A DNA stretch of 64,000 nucleotides, taken from assembly GCA_023515745.1 (NCBI GenBank), contig JALECJ010000257.1, positions 250,687-314,686 of the forward strand, written 5' to 3'. Made by a program: the position numbers and the translations under genes. Source of the stretch: Amoeboaphelidium protococcarum (lineage: Eukaryota > Aphelidiomycota > Aphelidea). The notes under the pieces were generated by a model. The model did no database searches. It was not told the DNA's origin and worked only from the letters and a program-made list of their open reading frames with translations. Shown here piece by piece: positions 22,119 to 33,473 of the stretch (position 1 is the stretch's first letter; every line of letters starts with the position of its first letter).

Positions 22119-24134
22119 TCATTGAAACATGAATTTACTCATAAAAGGTCTCCATTACAAGTTTTCGAGAAGAGCATTGGGATAGTTACGTGCCTCCTGT
22201 TTCTTTAACACCTCTTTAATGGACTCTAGATTCACTACAATCTCATACTCTACTGATCCATCTGATATCGCATCTCTCCGGCGTAGAAATCCCATATCTT
22301 GTAGAATAGTGACAACATCGTCCAAAGTTAATCCAGTATGGCGAGACAAGTTCAGAATAGATACCTAAGAGGATTGTTGACGATGCAAAGATAGTTATTA
22401 CTACTTGATATCCGCTGAACTTTGTTAAGGAGAACTTTTTTATTTACGACCAGAGTTCGATTATCTTAAATTCTTTGATGGAGTACCGGCAGAGGAGGCG
22501 TCTTTAGATTCAGATGAAGATGATAAAGATAGTAGAGAATCCAATTATGCACAAATGGCCCATCGCCAATAGCTTCGATAAGCTAAAAGACCAAAAGAGC
22601 TCAGCGGCTTTTCAGGAGTTCCACCATTGCGCCACCAATTCTGGGCATCATAGGGAGCATCCTAGTGAGATTCTGCATACAACTGGCACTCTGTACGTGA
22701 TAGCAGATATGAAAAATCTATGAGAAAGTATCCATAACCGCATCCTTGGAACTGAGGCATAGTCATAATGCAGCTGAGATTGTACAAAGTGCTCGGTCTC
22801 TTCTCCTTACTGAAATATCCGACAAAGTCATAATGGAATCCCACTTGGTCTCGATTGTACTTGCACAGCACATAGAAGAGGAAAGGCTCTACATCGTAAT
22901 ACAAAGTCTTGGTCTCCAGCCACAATTTAGCTAATAGACACAAGTTCTGACAATATATCCGATGTCGCCGCCCATCAACTTCAAAAATGTGTAAATCATT
23001 CTCCGAGTCTCTGTACACTTCATCACCAGGAGGATGGTTCAGCTTACATTTCCTTGTATGCCGACCATAAACATACTCACTAGATGTATAATAAAGACAC
23101 TGACTGCAGACGAACAATTTTTCATGCTTATTGAAATCTTCCGGGTAAGGCGCACTGTAATAAGTTCCAATTTCATACTATCCAAAGATAACCTTGTCAA
23201 TTTTAGGCATATCCTCCCAAGCATACTATTTGTATGGTTGAAGCATAGACAAAGACTGGGCTTTGGCATCACTGAATAAAGTCCTGGCAGTCTGATCAGG
23301 GACAGTACTGGAAATATCAGCCTCAGCGGTAGTGAGTTTTCCACCAAACACATTGACCGTATCAAGTGGTTTATTCAGCTTTATGATTTAGTGCAGCTCT
23401 GACTTTTTGAGGCTCTATGTAGTAATATTATCATCTTGACTGTCCAAAAAGTCAGAGTTGCGCTTACTATTGACTAGCTTTATGCGTTTAGTCTTCCCAC
23501 TATCAGGCTCAGTGGACGTCTACTTCTTTGTGTAATCTTTAACAGCAATCATGCCCTTGTCAGATGACCATATGACTCTCTAATGCTTATCCCGAATCTT
23601 TATAGGGGAGGAGATGAATGGACGAGACTTGTACACTCGAGGACAGAACTTGACATTAGTATGGTACAAAGTACGCCCGTTAATGTGGCCACTTCCATCA
23701 CAGCCCACAGTGGGACACTTGACGTACGGAGTAGTGGTACAACTATGGCAAATGTATGAGCTCTGAGGCATCTTCTTCAATCCCAGACATTGCAAATGGA
23801 AACCCTGATCACAACCGTCGCAGAGTAGAATGGAAGAGGCATCCAGTTCCCTGTCAGCCTCCGAAGAATCCGGGTCATTGAGTGGAGACTATTTACAGAG
23901 TGAGCAGATCTTGCACGATCCACATTCCCACTTATGCCTGAATGCACATGGAGTCAAATCCTGATGAACGCACGTAGGATGAGCTTGTAGATGACAGCGA
24001 ATACAATGCAACAGCGTCTCGTCAATATCAAACGTTCCATTAAACTTGGTAACCTTATTACAGAATGCACACACTCCAGAAGGAAGAGACAACTAATTCA
24101 ATTCATTATTATCATTATTATTATGACCATTCAT
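22119..24134 (-). CDS. MYST-family histone acetyltransferase with PHD and C2HC fingers
   Basis: This intronless 671-residue protein acetylates histone lysines. Order: two PHD-type fingers (CAFCNK...[13 protein letters not shown]...CKICSLC, and [14 protein letters not shown]), and a C2HC finger ([15 protein letters not shown]) of the KAT7/MYT1 type. A low-complexity linker precedes the MYST domain. This has the TIP60-type zinc finger (FVCSQCLYY), YFSKEK, the catalytic-cysteine strand [11 protein letters not shown] and the acetyl-CoA loop [17 protein letters not shown]. The [11 protein letters not shown] motif follows. A Ser/Gln-rich insertion of about 60 residues splits the domain before [16 protein letters not shown]. 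Animal KAT6 carries double PHD and KAT7 carries C2HC; here both are together. The stop is TGA 22119. Confidence 0.92.
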
Positions 24135-24480
24135 TTTTCGCTATATATTGTCCGGTAATTTATTCTAAAATGACAATATATACAATGATAACGCGGTGTT
24201 ATAACGAACGAGAAGATTGAAGAATAATTCGAAAGAGAAGAATTGGAAGAAAGGCCAAATTTGGCGCAAAACTCAGCACTGGATGACGGCAGCACACACA
24301 CTTAAAAATAAAAAAGCATTACTAAACGTGTAAAAACATTTTTGACTGATTTGTGTGGCCAATTCTGATTACCTCCAAAATTCATGTCAAGTTTTAAGTA
24401 GTAGTGGTAAAAGATAAGCTTGTTCTCGAATGATTACTTGATTCCACTTTCATTCCCGCGATAAATGATCGGCACAGAAG
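24135..24480. other. Divergent intergenic region
   Basis: This 346-bp AT-rich region lies between the MYST gene and the DinB-like gene and presumably contains both promoters. No ORF or repeat is supported. Confidence 0.4.
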
Positions 24481-25113
24481 ATGACGTTGACCTACAGAGC
24501 AATCCATTACTTGAAACAACTTGATCAGACCATTAGTTGTATCCCTCATGATTTATATACGCAGGTAATATCTAATAGATATATATTCTGATTATTCTAA
24601 TTGATTAATGTGTAGCATTCAAAATTGATTCCACAGAGTACAATTGGTAAGCACACCCGTCACATTCTTGATCACTATTACAAGCTGAAGGATTATGCTG
24701 ATTAAATTTAAATGGATTCGCCCACTGAATAGCCCGTAATCTGTTATGATTAGAGAGTGAGAGATACGGAAGAGGAGAATGATATCAAAGCTGCCTTGTA
24801 CAAGATCAATAATCTCTGCGATACAATTGCCTTATGGTCCAATTTTGAAAAATTGTCTCCTCTATCTGGCGGTTCTAAGCATCTTTAGATTCGCGTCTGT
24901 ACTTCAGATGATGGAGACACTGAATACTTGTAATCTACATTTGATAGAGAGCTCTGGTTTTGTATACACCACTAGATTCATCATCACGCAATGATAAAGA
25001 TTATCGCTGAAGAGTTGAAGTGTCATGTTGAATAGACTGAATTTGGTATTGCGCCGTCAACTCTGGCTCATCATTAGGTGGAAAAGGTGAAATAGATGAG
25101 TGACGCTTAATGA
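24481..25113 (+). CDS. DinB/YfiT-like four-helix protein
   Basis: A 193-residue protein with one intron (24565-24615). STIGKHTRHILDHYYKLKDY contains the first His of a DinB-type metal site. ICYDQRVRDTEEENDIKAAL is the family's Y-x-x-R-x-R-D-T block, and STFDRELWFCIHHQIHHHAM gives the remaining histidines (HH...HHHA). DinB-fold proteins are often thiol-dependent metalloenzymes. The substrate here is unknown, and the family is best known from bacteria. The start is the first ATG in frame at 24481, the stop is TGA 25111. It is convergent with ChaC, 39 bp apart. The proximity to a glutathione enzyme is suggestive only. Confidence 0.75.
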
Positions 25114-25152
25114 TAATATGCAAAATCTAAAGGAAGATATATCTTGTATAAT

Positions 25153-25998
25153 TCAAGTTGGAGTATCACTGGCGCGCAATATTTCTTTATCCCAATCTTA
25201 ACTTTCCTCATCATCATTACTTGCACGTGATGATTAACTGACAAACTTTTGATGTAATTACTAACAGTAATCATCACCGTGTCCCTATTAGATTAAACGC
25301 TAAATTTCCTCAACTAAAGCATCCAGATGATGATCTGCCACGAGAGGATACAACCTGCCATGAGAGTGGTGGAGTTCCAACAGGTACTCCAAATTGTACC
25401 CAGATGGACCCTTGCTATTCAAGATATGACGTGCAAGATCAGCTACAGGAGTATGGCCTACAAAAGCCTCATTCTATGATGTGCCAATGTACACCAAAAC
25501 TTCCCACAGACATTCATCACTGTCATGAACGTGAAATTGCACCCGCTCAGTGACGTAGCCGTGTTTCTCGCGGTGATCGAGCCGTTTCAGAACGTCATCG
25601 CGATCTCTGTCCGAAATCTTGTAAGCAACGCCATACACTCGAACATCATCACCATTGTTAATGCTTTAGTTGTCGCCGGCTTTGATAAACTCATCTTGGC
25701 TTTAGATGAATTCCTTGTGCTCTATCAAAGTTACAACTCTGCCGGGATTCTCAACCGTGCCTCTGTGATCATTTCTACACTGAAACCTGAGAGCTTGTTT
25801 ATATGAGTTCACAGCAATGATAAGAAGAATGTGACTTACGATGCTTGCCAAAACCGTCGTACATAGCCTTTAATGTAACCATGCTTCTTGTCAACATAGG
25901 GAAAGTCCACTTTCCAAATTAGTGACCCATATCCAAATCTACACACAACATGCTTTATATCATAAACATTCTCTTGTTACAAAGTCTTACATCCACAT
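25153..25998 (-). CDS. CHAC: ChaC-type gamma-glutamylcyclotransferase (glutathione-specific)
   Basis: ChaC enzymes cleave glutathione to 5-oxoproline and Cys-Gly in the cytosol. [18 protein letters not shown] is the substrate-binding loop at the N-terminus. [14 protein letters not shown], then [18 protein letters not shown] and VYGVAYKI follow. The likely catalytic Glu lies in [12 protein letters not shown] or DHREKHGY. Two introns (25939-25990 and 25775-25839) give 242 residues. The C-terminal 40 residues are a Gln/Ser-rich extension beyond the core, closed by TGA 25153. Core blocks match ChaC proteins very well, so the assignment is confident. Confidence 0.93.
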
Positions 25999-26240
25999 AA
26001 CGATCGGTTGGCTCTCGCTCGGTCAACAATAGGAAAAGCGAAGACGATTCTCGGGAACGCTTGATCGCCTTTGAGAGAAACTACGCGACTTTTAATCAAA
26101 TACTAAGCGTCTGTTTACATTCAAATAGAAAAAAAATTGAATTCGTAAGTATGTAGTAAGGAAGCGAAAGTTAATCTTCGGCAGAGAGTCTCGAGCAGAA
26201 GTTGGACAAAGTCTAGCTGTCTGAGAATGGTGGGGAACCA

Positions 26241-27842
26241 ATGTCCAAGAAGGCTTTGAAGAAGAGGCAGAAGGAGGAAGAGAAGGCGCGTAAAAAGGCC
26301 CAGGAGGAGCAAGCACGTCTCGCCCAGTAGTAATAGGAGGAGGGTGAAGATTATGCTGCTGATAAGTATGGTCGACTGCCTCTGAATTAAAGCCAGAATC
26401 GCGAGCGCAGAGTTCGTATTCGCATCAGCGACATTGGCGTGTCCTCGGATATCAAGGTTGATGAAAAGGTTCTGTTGAGAGCAAGAGTGCACAATACGCG
26501 CGCCAAGGGAAAGTAATGCTTTATGGTGCTGCGTCAGCAGATAGCCACCATCTAGGCAGTGCTCGCTGTTGACAAGGAGCAGAAGGAGGTGTCCAAGTAG
26601 ATGGTCAAGTTTTGTGGTAGTATCAAGCCAGAGTCTATCGTTCTGGTTGAAGCAGTGGTGGTGAAGGCTTTCTAGAAGGTTTAATCTTGCACTGTTAGCG
26701 ATTATGAGTTGCAGATTAAGACCATCTTCATCGAGAGTGAAGTTGCTGTAGAAAAGTTGCCATTCACTGTGGATGATGCGTCTAGATTTGATCCAGAGAT
26801 ATCTGGTGTCAATGATCAAGATTAAGCGTAGGCGGAGGAAGATGGTTATAATCGCGTCAACCTGGATACTAGATTGAATAATCGTATCATTGATTTGCGT
26901 ACCACCACCAATCATTCCATCTTTAGATTGTAGCATGCAGTAGGCACTCTATTCAGAGAGCATCTGAATTAATAAGGATTTACCGAGATTCATACTCCCA
27001 AGATTATTGCTGCAGCATCAGAAGGTGGTGCTAATGTGTTCAAGGTGTCATACTTTAAAAATGACGCGTTTCTGGCTCAGAGTCCGTAGTTGTACAAGTA
27101 GATGATGATCTGCGCCGATTATGAGAAGGTGTTTGAAATCGGTCCAGTGTTTCGTGCTGAGAATTCATTCACTCACAGACATATGACCGAGTTTGTTGGC
27201 CTGGATTTGGAGATGGCATTCTAGGAGCATTATCACGAAGTACTGGATGTATTGGATAAGCTGTTTGTATCCATCTTTAAAGGATTGCGTGATCAGTACA
27301 AGGATGAGATTGAAGTGGTGAAGCGTCAGTATCCTTTTGAAGAGTTCTTGTTCTTGGAGCCATCCCTGCGCCTAAACTTTAAAGATGCAGTGTAGATGCT
27401 GCGTGATGCTGGAGTTGAGATGGGCGAACATGAAGACTTGAGCACTGAGAATGAGAGAAAGCTGGGTAAACTGGTGCGCGACAAGTACAAGACTGACTTT
27501 TACATTTTGGACAAATTCCCTCTGGCCGTGAGACCGTTTTATACGATGCCGGATCCTAACAATCCTGGATACTCAAACTCGTATGATTTCTTTATGCGCG
27601 GAGAGGAAATTATGTCCGGAGCTTAGCGTGTTCATGATGTGAACCTTTTGATCAAAAGTGCTCAAGAACATGGTGTAGAACTCAAGACTATTCAAGGTTA
27701 CATTGATGCATTCAAGTACGGAGCGCCTCCGCACGCTGGTGGTGGAATTGGCTTGGAGCGTGTGGTGATGCTGTACTTGAACTTGAAGAATATTCGCCGT
27801 GTCTCTCTGTTCCCTAGAGATCCACGTCGTTTGGAGCCTTGA
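26241..27842 (+). CDS. DARS1: Cytosolic aspartyl-tRNA synthetase
   Basis: Class IIb synthetase charging tRNA-Asp in the cytosol. The 533-residue single-exon protein starts [20 protein letters not shown]. This is the basic amphipathic N-terminal helix of eukaryotic AspRS that helps bind tRNA. An OB fold follows ([20 protein letters not shown]). Class II motif 1 precedes [20 protein letters not shown], motif 2 is [15 protein letters not shown] and motif 3 is [15 protein letters not shown]. The C-terminus [14 protein letters not shown] is diagnostic of the archaeal/eukaryotic type. The stop is TGA 27840-27842. ATG 26241 is the only start in frame. Very confident. Confidence 0.97.
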
Positions 27843-27976
27843 GCGTATATCTATAGTGTATTCTGGTTATTGGCGACTTTTATGATAATTAAGTGCCGGT
27901 TTATTTCTAGTCTAAGCGATAAATGATAAACGCTAATATTAAATGAATAAAGTATCTATATGGTCACTTATTCCCG

Positions 27977-29863
27977 TCACTCTTCTTCAAACACGTTTTT
28001 ACCGCTAGTCTTCTTATTAAGGCGCTTAACAATAAGTACAAAAGCGCTTAACGTTAACGATGACAGTATAAGAGCAGAGACAGAAACTGCGACTATAATA
28101 ATGTCCGCAGAGGAATCAGCTCTTTGTTCCGACTAATGTCCAGATTTGGCCGCCATGACACCCTTGGTCGAAATAGCTTCATCTTTAATTCGAGGTGGTG
28201 GAGTAATGTCTAAATCAATAGTCTTCGCATTGTAATCGCCACCATGCGTAGCCAGGTACGGTCGAGCATGTAAAAACGAGATCCAAATTAGCAGATTATG
28301 CCCTCGGTGATCAGTCACATTAAATTGCATCTTATACAGATCCAGAGAACATGCTTTGACAGATTTAGTATACATTATTCCATCAATTAAATCCTGGTGA
28401 GAGAACCGTGACTCCTTCTCAATCACTGATGAACTTCCATCTGAATCGGCGGAGACTTTTAAAAGATGAGCACAGGCATTAAACACACCACCAATTAGAG
28501 CATAAGTTACCTATGAATAATACTGAGGTGACACGTACTAAATATTTATCAGATCTGTTGAAATTTAATGCATTTCACTTGTTAACACAATAGTCTGATT
28601 TTTAGTCATGGTCAAAGCACCATCTTTAAAGTCTGGCAGATAGTACATGAACGATTCAAAGAATCCATGGTATTTCCCCAGCAAAGACTAAAGATCAACA
28701 ACCATCAAGTTATAATTAATCTCCATCTAGGGATTCAATATTAGTATCCTTTGTACCGGATTATAAACCATTGAAGCAACAGAATATTCCACTAAAGTAA
28801 GCTGAACTTTAAATAAAGACGTGACATTTTACGCGTCAGTTGTATCTAGAAGCATAAGTGATTAATCTTCGCCATTGTAGACGAACAACCATTTTTAATA
28901 ATTATAAAACACATGAGCGTGACCACTTAAGTTTAAATTCAAGGTAGTCTACTTAACAGATCCAGATGCATCATGTTAACTAATGACAAGTCGATGATTA
29001 TTCGGAGAGGAAATGTCAAGCCCATATACTTAATCAACGTGATATCCAAGCAGCATCAACTTAGAGCCTTATAACCTCAAGTGCATAGCGTCATGTTACG
29101 ACTACACTTCATAAGCAATCAGAGAATTGTCTGATAAATTCCTAAGCTAAAGTTGAAGGATGCCATTTACAGAGATAAGATTAGCTGTCTACCACTAGAC
29201 ACCATCAAGTACGGGAAGTGTGAGCAACTAATCAAACTACTGATTAAGCAAGTCAACTCTTAGTAAAACATCTTTACTTATTAGCGTAGATTTATCATCT
29301 AAGCTTTACTACTCCTTATTTTCTACTAAGGAATGAGATTAGCCAAGAATGTATGCATAATCCAACTCATCATCGATCAGCAAGCGTTTAAACGTTAAAT
29401 CTTGAATAGATTGGATTGATGATGCGTTCAGAACAAAGACCAAAGTTTAATCTAAAGCTTTGAATACGCGTAACTGATGGGCAGAGAGTACGGCAAACAA
29501 TGTCCAATTCTTACGCACAGTATACATACCAAAATCTAAAATTTATCCCATTTCAGGCGGTTATAGGCAAGATTTTAGATGTTCAACCATTGGATGGCGT
29601 TTCTTCATCTCTACGAAATTAATTTCCGGCAAACCATACTGGTCAATTACAGTAGGAGGGATGTGTGGCCTAAGTAATTTAATGCAACTTTAATTAAGAC
29701 CACTTTTCGCCAACATTAAATCATTATAAACCACCACTTTGCTAACAGTACTATTAATCATAAATGGCGCAAACTTGGTCAACTATTATGTTTCATATTA
29801 CTGCAAGGCCTACAGAACACTTAAAGACACTAGCCATATGATACAGATTAATAACATGGCCAT
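27977..29863 (-). CDS. Type I membrane protein with extracellular propeller-like domain, unknown
   Basis: The 628-residue intronless protein starts MAMLLICIIWLVSLSVLQAL, a clear signal peptide. It has one C-terminal membrane helix (ADIIIVAVSVSALILSLTLS), then a short basic tail (RLNKKTSGKNVFEEE). The ectodomain of about 560 residues has many N-glycosylation sequons and repeated beta-rich segments such as WTLFAVLSAHQLRVFKAL, DYAYILGQSH and LVIVD-like RILILNPQMEINY. These hint at a beta-propeller, but I cannot name the family. Cysteines are few. It could be a receptor or a cell-surface adhesion protein. Topology is well supported; function is unknown. TGA 27977-27979. Confidence 0.75.
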
Positions 29864-30528
29864 TATCAGAGATATATATTAAAAGTTGTAATATATTAAC
29901 ACGCAATATAGTCTATGAATGCACTTAAAGATGGAAATTAGACTATAAAGGTTCATTCAGAATGATTACCTTGACAACAAAAATCATCATCCATAGAGAC
30001 TGTGCACCTTTCACCTTTAAGCATTAAAAGTCTACAAAGTACGAGCAAGTTGAGAGATACTATTAGTCTGAAGTAAGTGAATGAAAGTCTATATTTTTAA
30101 AAACGCTAGATGAAAATCCCCTCTCTTAAACAAAGCACCTCCGTGGTGCAATGATAGATTAAAAGTACTGTAACAACGCGTTTCAACTTCGCGCCAGATA
30201 AAGAATAGATAGTTGATAGGTAGAGATGTCAACCAACACGAGAAACAATTCCGAATGGTAAATGTAAATTGTACTAATGTAAGAATAAAGTGAAACGACA
30301 AGTGATCGATCAATGGTCTCTCTCTCTCTCTGTCTCCGCGCTGTGACTTTCCACCACGCGTCATCTCTTCACCTTTCCTTTAAACATTGCCAGAAATTGT
30401 AAAGCTGTTTCATTTCTCCGTCCGTTCTTTGTGTGCCGTACTGATAACATAGTTAGATAAGCCAGAGTTGAATTATAGCGCATATTTGATCACAATTCAA
30501 CCTATTCTATCATTTGATTATAAGTATA
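29864..30528. other. Divergent intergenic region, 665 bp
   Basis: This holds the promoters of the type I membrane protein and TSG101. It contains a (TC)n tract at 30317-30330 and the decamer GTGAAACGAC at 30290-30299. I see no credible ORF in the Gln-recoded frames. Confidence 0.45.
30290..30299 (+). promoter_or_regulatory. GTGAAACGAC motif upstream of TSG101
   Basis: The decamer occurs identically upstream of ATG14 (39286) and RPN5 (41725). A regulatory role is inference from recurrence in three promoter regions. Confidence 0.3.
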
Positions 30529-32301
30529 ATGGATAGAAAGTAGATTGTGAAGAAGCAGGCATAGCAGGTTAGTCCTTTTTTATTTTCTGCTCATTAGGAT
30601 TGATTTAGTATCAAGATGGTTTTATTGTAGTATGTCAACTTTACTCGAGTCCAGAAGGATAGTGATCAAGTTCTAAATAGATATCCAGCCTTGCAACCAA
30701 GTAGTGATGTGGTGTTGGTGAATGGTAAGATGCAGACGGTGCTTGTGTTCAGTGGCACAATTCCTGTGTAGTATCGAGGAAGCACATACAATATACCGAT
30801 TTGCGTAAAGATTCCACCGCCGTATCCCAATTCACCTCCATTCTGTATGGTGCAGCCAACTTCAAATATGGTCATTAGGCCGAGTGTCAATGTTGATTAA
30901 TCTGGCTAGTATATCCACCCATGTGTTGGTAGAGAATGGAATAGGAACGACTATTCTCTGGTGTCCATCATTGAGAAAATGCAGGCAGCCTTTAGTATTG
31001 AGCCTCCTGTGTATAGTAGGAGATCAGCTTCACCATCGCCATCAATATCAAGTGTGGGTAGTGGTACTTCATCATCTTATTAATAGTCATCATCGTAGCC
31101 TTTTCAAAATCAACACTCGTATTAGTAATAGTCTGCAAGTAGTGGTGGTTATGTTACTTCGCCTACAAATGCGGGATCTCCTTATCTACCATCTTTTGGT
31201 TAATAGTAGTACCCATAATCAGGGCCTTACAATATGAGTACTTTATCTAGTTCCTTATCGGTGCCTGCAAGTTTATAATCTAGTCGACCTACTGGTGCTG
31301 CATCTAATTCTGAAAGTCTGCCAGCTTACCAACCTTCTTATAATCCTTACTCAACTACTAGTAATACTTTGCCTCATAGACCACAGAGTGAGCATACGTA
31401 TAGTTAGCCTGGCGCTGTCTATAATAGCACTACTGGTCGACCTTATGGTGGATCTAACACTCTTAATATACCATCTAGGCATTCTAATACTGGATAGTAG
31501 AGTGCATCATTGACTAATCTTAGTATGCCGGAAGCTGTTAATTTGTAATCTCCGCCTCCGCTGGGTGAATTGAGGAGGTAGAATAGTTCATCATCTGCTT
31601 ATACTGCCTCTTCTTAGTAGCCATCAGCTTTACAGAGGCCATAACAGTAAGGTCAGTCGTAGCAGTATTAACAGCAGCCTGTGATTGATGAAGACGCGAT
31701 CATGGTAATTTCTATGAAATCTGCTCTCTTGGATAAAGTGAAAAGATTTAAAGAGGATTAGAAATAAATTGTAGATACTTCCGAGTTATAAAGTCTTGGA
31801 TACGTGCAGCCTGATTCAGATTGTGGTGTAAATCTCCTATTGGATCTGAATTAGAAACTCTTGTAATCTTAAGAAAGTACTGAGCGTGAACTGTAAAGTA
31901 TACGATCAGAATCGTATCAATATAGAAAGTGGAAAGATTAAATTGATGCCAAGTGTTAGGAACTGGTATAATATCTCGATGTTTAGGCCAAGTAACTGTA
32001 ATAAGCTCAAAGTGATCGATAATCCATAGCGGTGGTGGATCAATTAATTCCCATAATTCCATCCATCTAACCTCAATAAGTATTGGTTACATCAAAAGTG
32101 GCGAACTAGTTGATTGAAGTTGTATCCGAAGACTTGGCGTTGTAAGATCTGATGTACACAGTGTCTTAAGCATTTTACAATGACGCAATCAAGGATGATG
32201 CTGCATATTTGAAGCAAGTGCGAAAGTTGTCCAATGATTAGTTTTCACAACGTGCGCTCATTTTCAAAATTCGCCACTCCATTGGATTGCCTCCTTTATG
32301 A
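30529..32301 (+). CDS. TSG101: ESCRT-I subunit TSG101/Vps23
   Basis: TSG101 recognises ubiquitinated cargo at endosomes. A 13-codon first exon (MDRKQIVKKQAQQ) joins YVNFTRVQKDSDQVLNRYPA through an intron at 30568-30630. The UEV domain shows VFSGTIPVQYRGSTYNIPIC and PPPYPNSPPFCMVQPTSNM, lacking the E2 catalytic cysteine as expected. A very long Ser/Gln/Pro-rich linker (about residues 160-360) uses many TAA/TAG codons. A coiled coil follows, then the steadiness box: VVSEDLALQDLMYTVSQAFY and LKQVRKLSNDQFSQRALIFK. Total 569 residues, longer than human (390) because of the linker. TGA 32299-32301. Confident. Confidence 0.95.
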
Positions 32302-32571
32302 CTTTGAATGTGTATTTTAATGACAATTAATAGATAATCACGGCCCTTCATTTATTCTCATTTCTTTTGTTACTTGATCTACTTGCGTGAATGTTCGCTG
32401 CTAAACACCACGTGATCGTTGCCAACTGTTTCTATTCACGGCGGCTTTGATTCGTTGCTCAATCTTCTTTCTTTCATCTCCTATCGTCATTCTATTCGTT
32501 AACAATCGATACAATTTTTTTTGAAACAGTAATTCTCGCTGCATTGTTTCTCATTGATCAATACTGCGATA

Positions 32572-33354
32572 ATGGCAACTACATTTAATAAATCCAATGC
32601 TTCGATAAAGCGGATATTGAAAGAGTGGCAGGTCATGCAGAAGGACTTGTCGCCTGAATATGAGGCTCATCCTGTTGGAGATGATAATCTATTTGAGTGG
32701 CATTTCACTATCAAAGGGCCGGAGAATTCTGCATTTCAGGATGGCATTTATCATGGTCGAATAATTTTGCATCCTGATTATCCATTCAAGCCGCCACATA
32801 TCATTATGCTTACGCCTAATGGGCGATTTGAGGTGGGCAAGAAGATTTGCTTGTCTATCACCGGCTATCATCCAGAGTCATGGTCAGCTGCGTGGGATGT
32901 ACGTACGGCGTTGGTTGCGCTGCGATCCTTTTTCCCTTAGCCGAGTGAAGGAGCTGTAGGTGGATTGGATTGGACTGATGATGAGCGATTGCGACTAGCC
33001 AAAGAGTCTGTAATGTGGACCTGTAATCACTGCCAGAGGAGTAATCGCGATATCATCAAGCGGATAGTGTAGTAAAGTAATGATGTTCATGAGAGCGTAG
33101 ATTCCGGCAGCAATGTACCTTAGTAAAATCTATCTTCACCTCTCAGTTAGCGCAAAGATGAGGAATCTGCAATACGTTAAAGACTATAATCTTCGGTGAA
33201 TTAATCCTCTCCGGTCGCCACTGCGCCTGTAGTAAATCGGCCAGTTTAAATTCCTCAGCCAGCGCGACAGTCCTCAATGATTGACTTTATGCTGGCCATC
33301 GTCTTGTCTCTTCTCTTCTATATGGTCATAAAAAAGGTTAGCAATTTGATTTGA
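32572..33354 (+). CDS. UBE2J: UBC6/UBE2J-type tail-anchored E2
   Basis: This E2 works in ER-associated degradation. The 260-residue intronless protein begins MATTFNKSNASIKRILKEWQ. HPDYPFKPPHIIMLTPNGRF is the family signature. KKICLSITGYHPESWSAAWD carries the catalytic cysteine in the UBE2J-specific HPESW context. A Gln/Ser linker leads to a C-terminal anchor (FMLAIVLSLLFYMVIKK) followed by VSNLI and TGA 33352-33354, although GTTAGC near 33337 could be a cryptic donor. The start is the first ATG preceding the E2 fold. The assignment is confident. Confidence 0.93.
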
Positions 33355-33473
33355 ATTGAATTTTAAATATATATGGTAGAATATTAGTTTGCTCATTATC
33401 CAGCTTATACGTTTTGCAAATTTAACTTTTATATCATCAAATTTTACGCAACAACTTCTCAATTGGTACCAGC

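Noticed and set aside
26121-26936. 271-aa minus-strand ORF, Leu/His-rich
   Set aside because: Antisense to AspRS, whose class II motifs on the + strand are clear.
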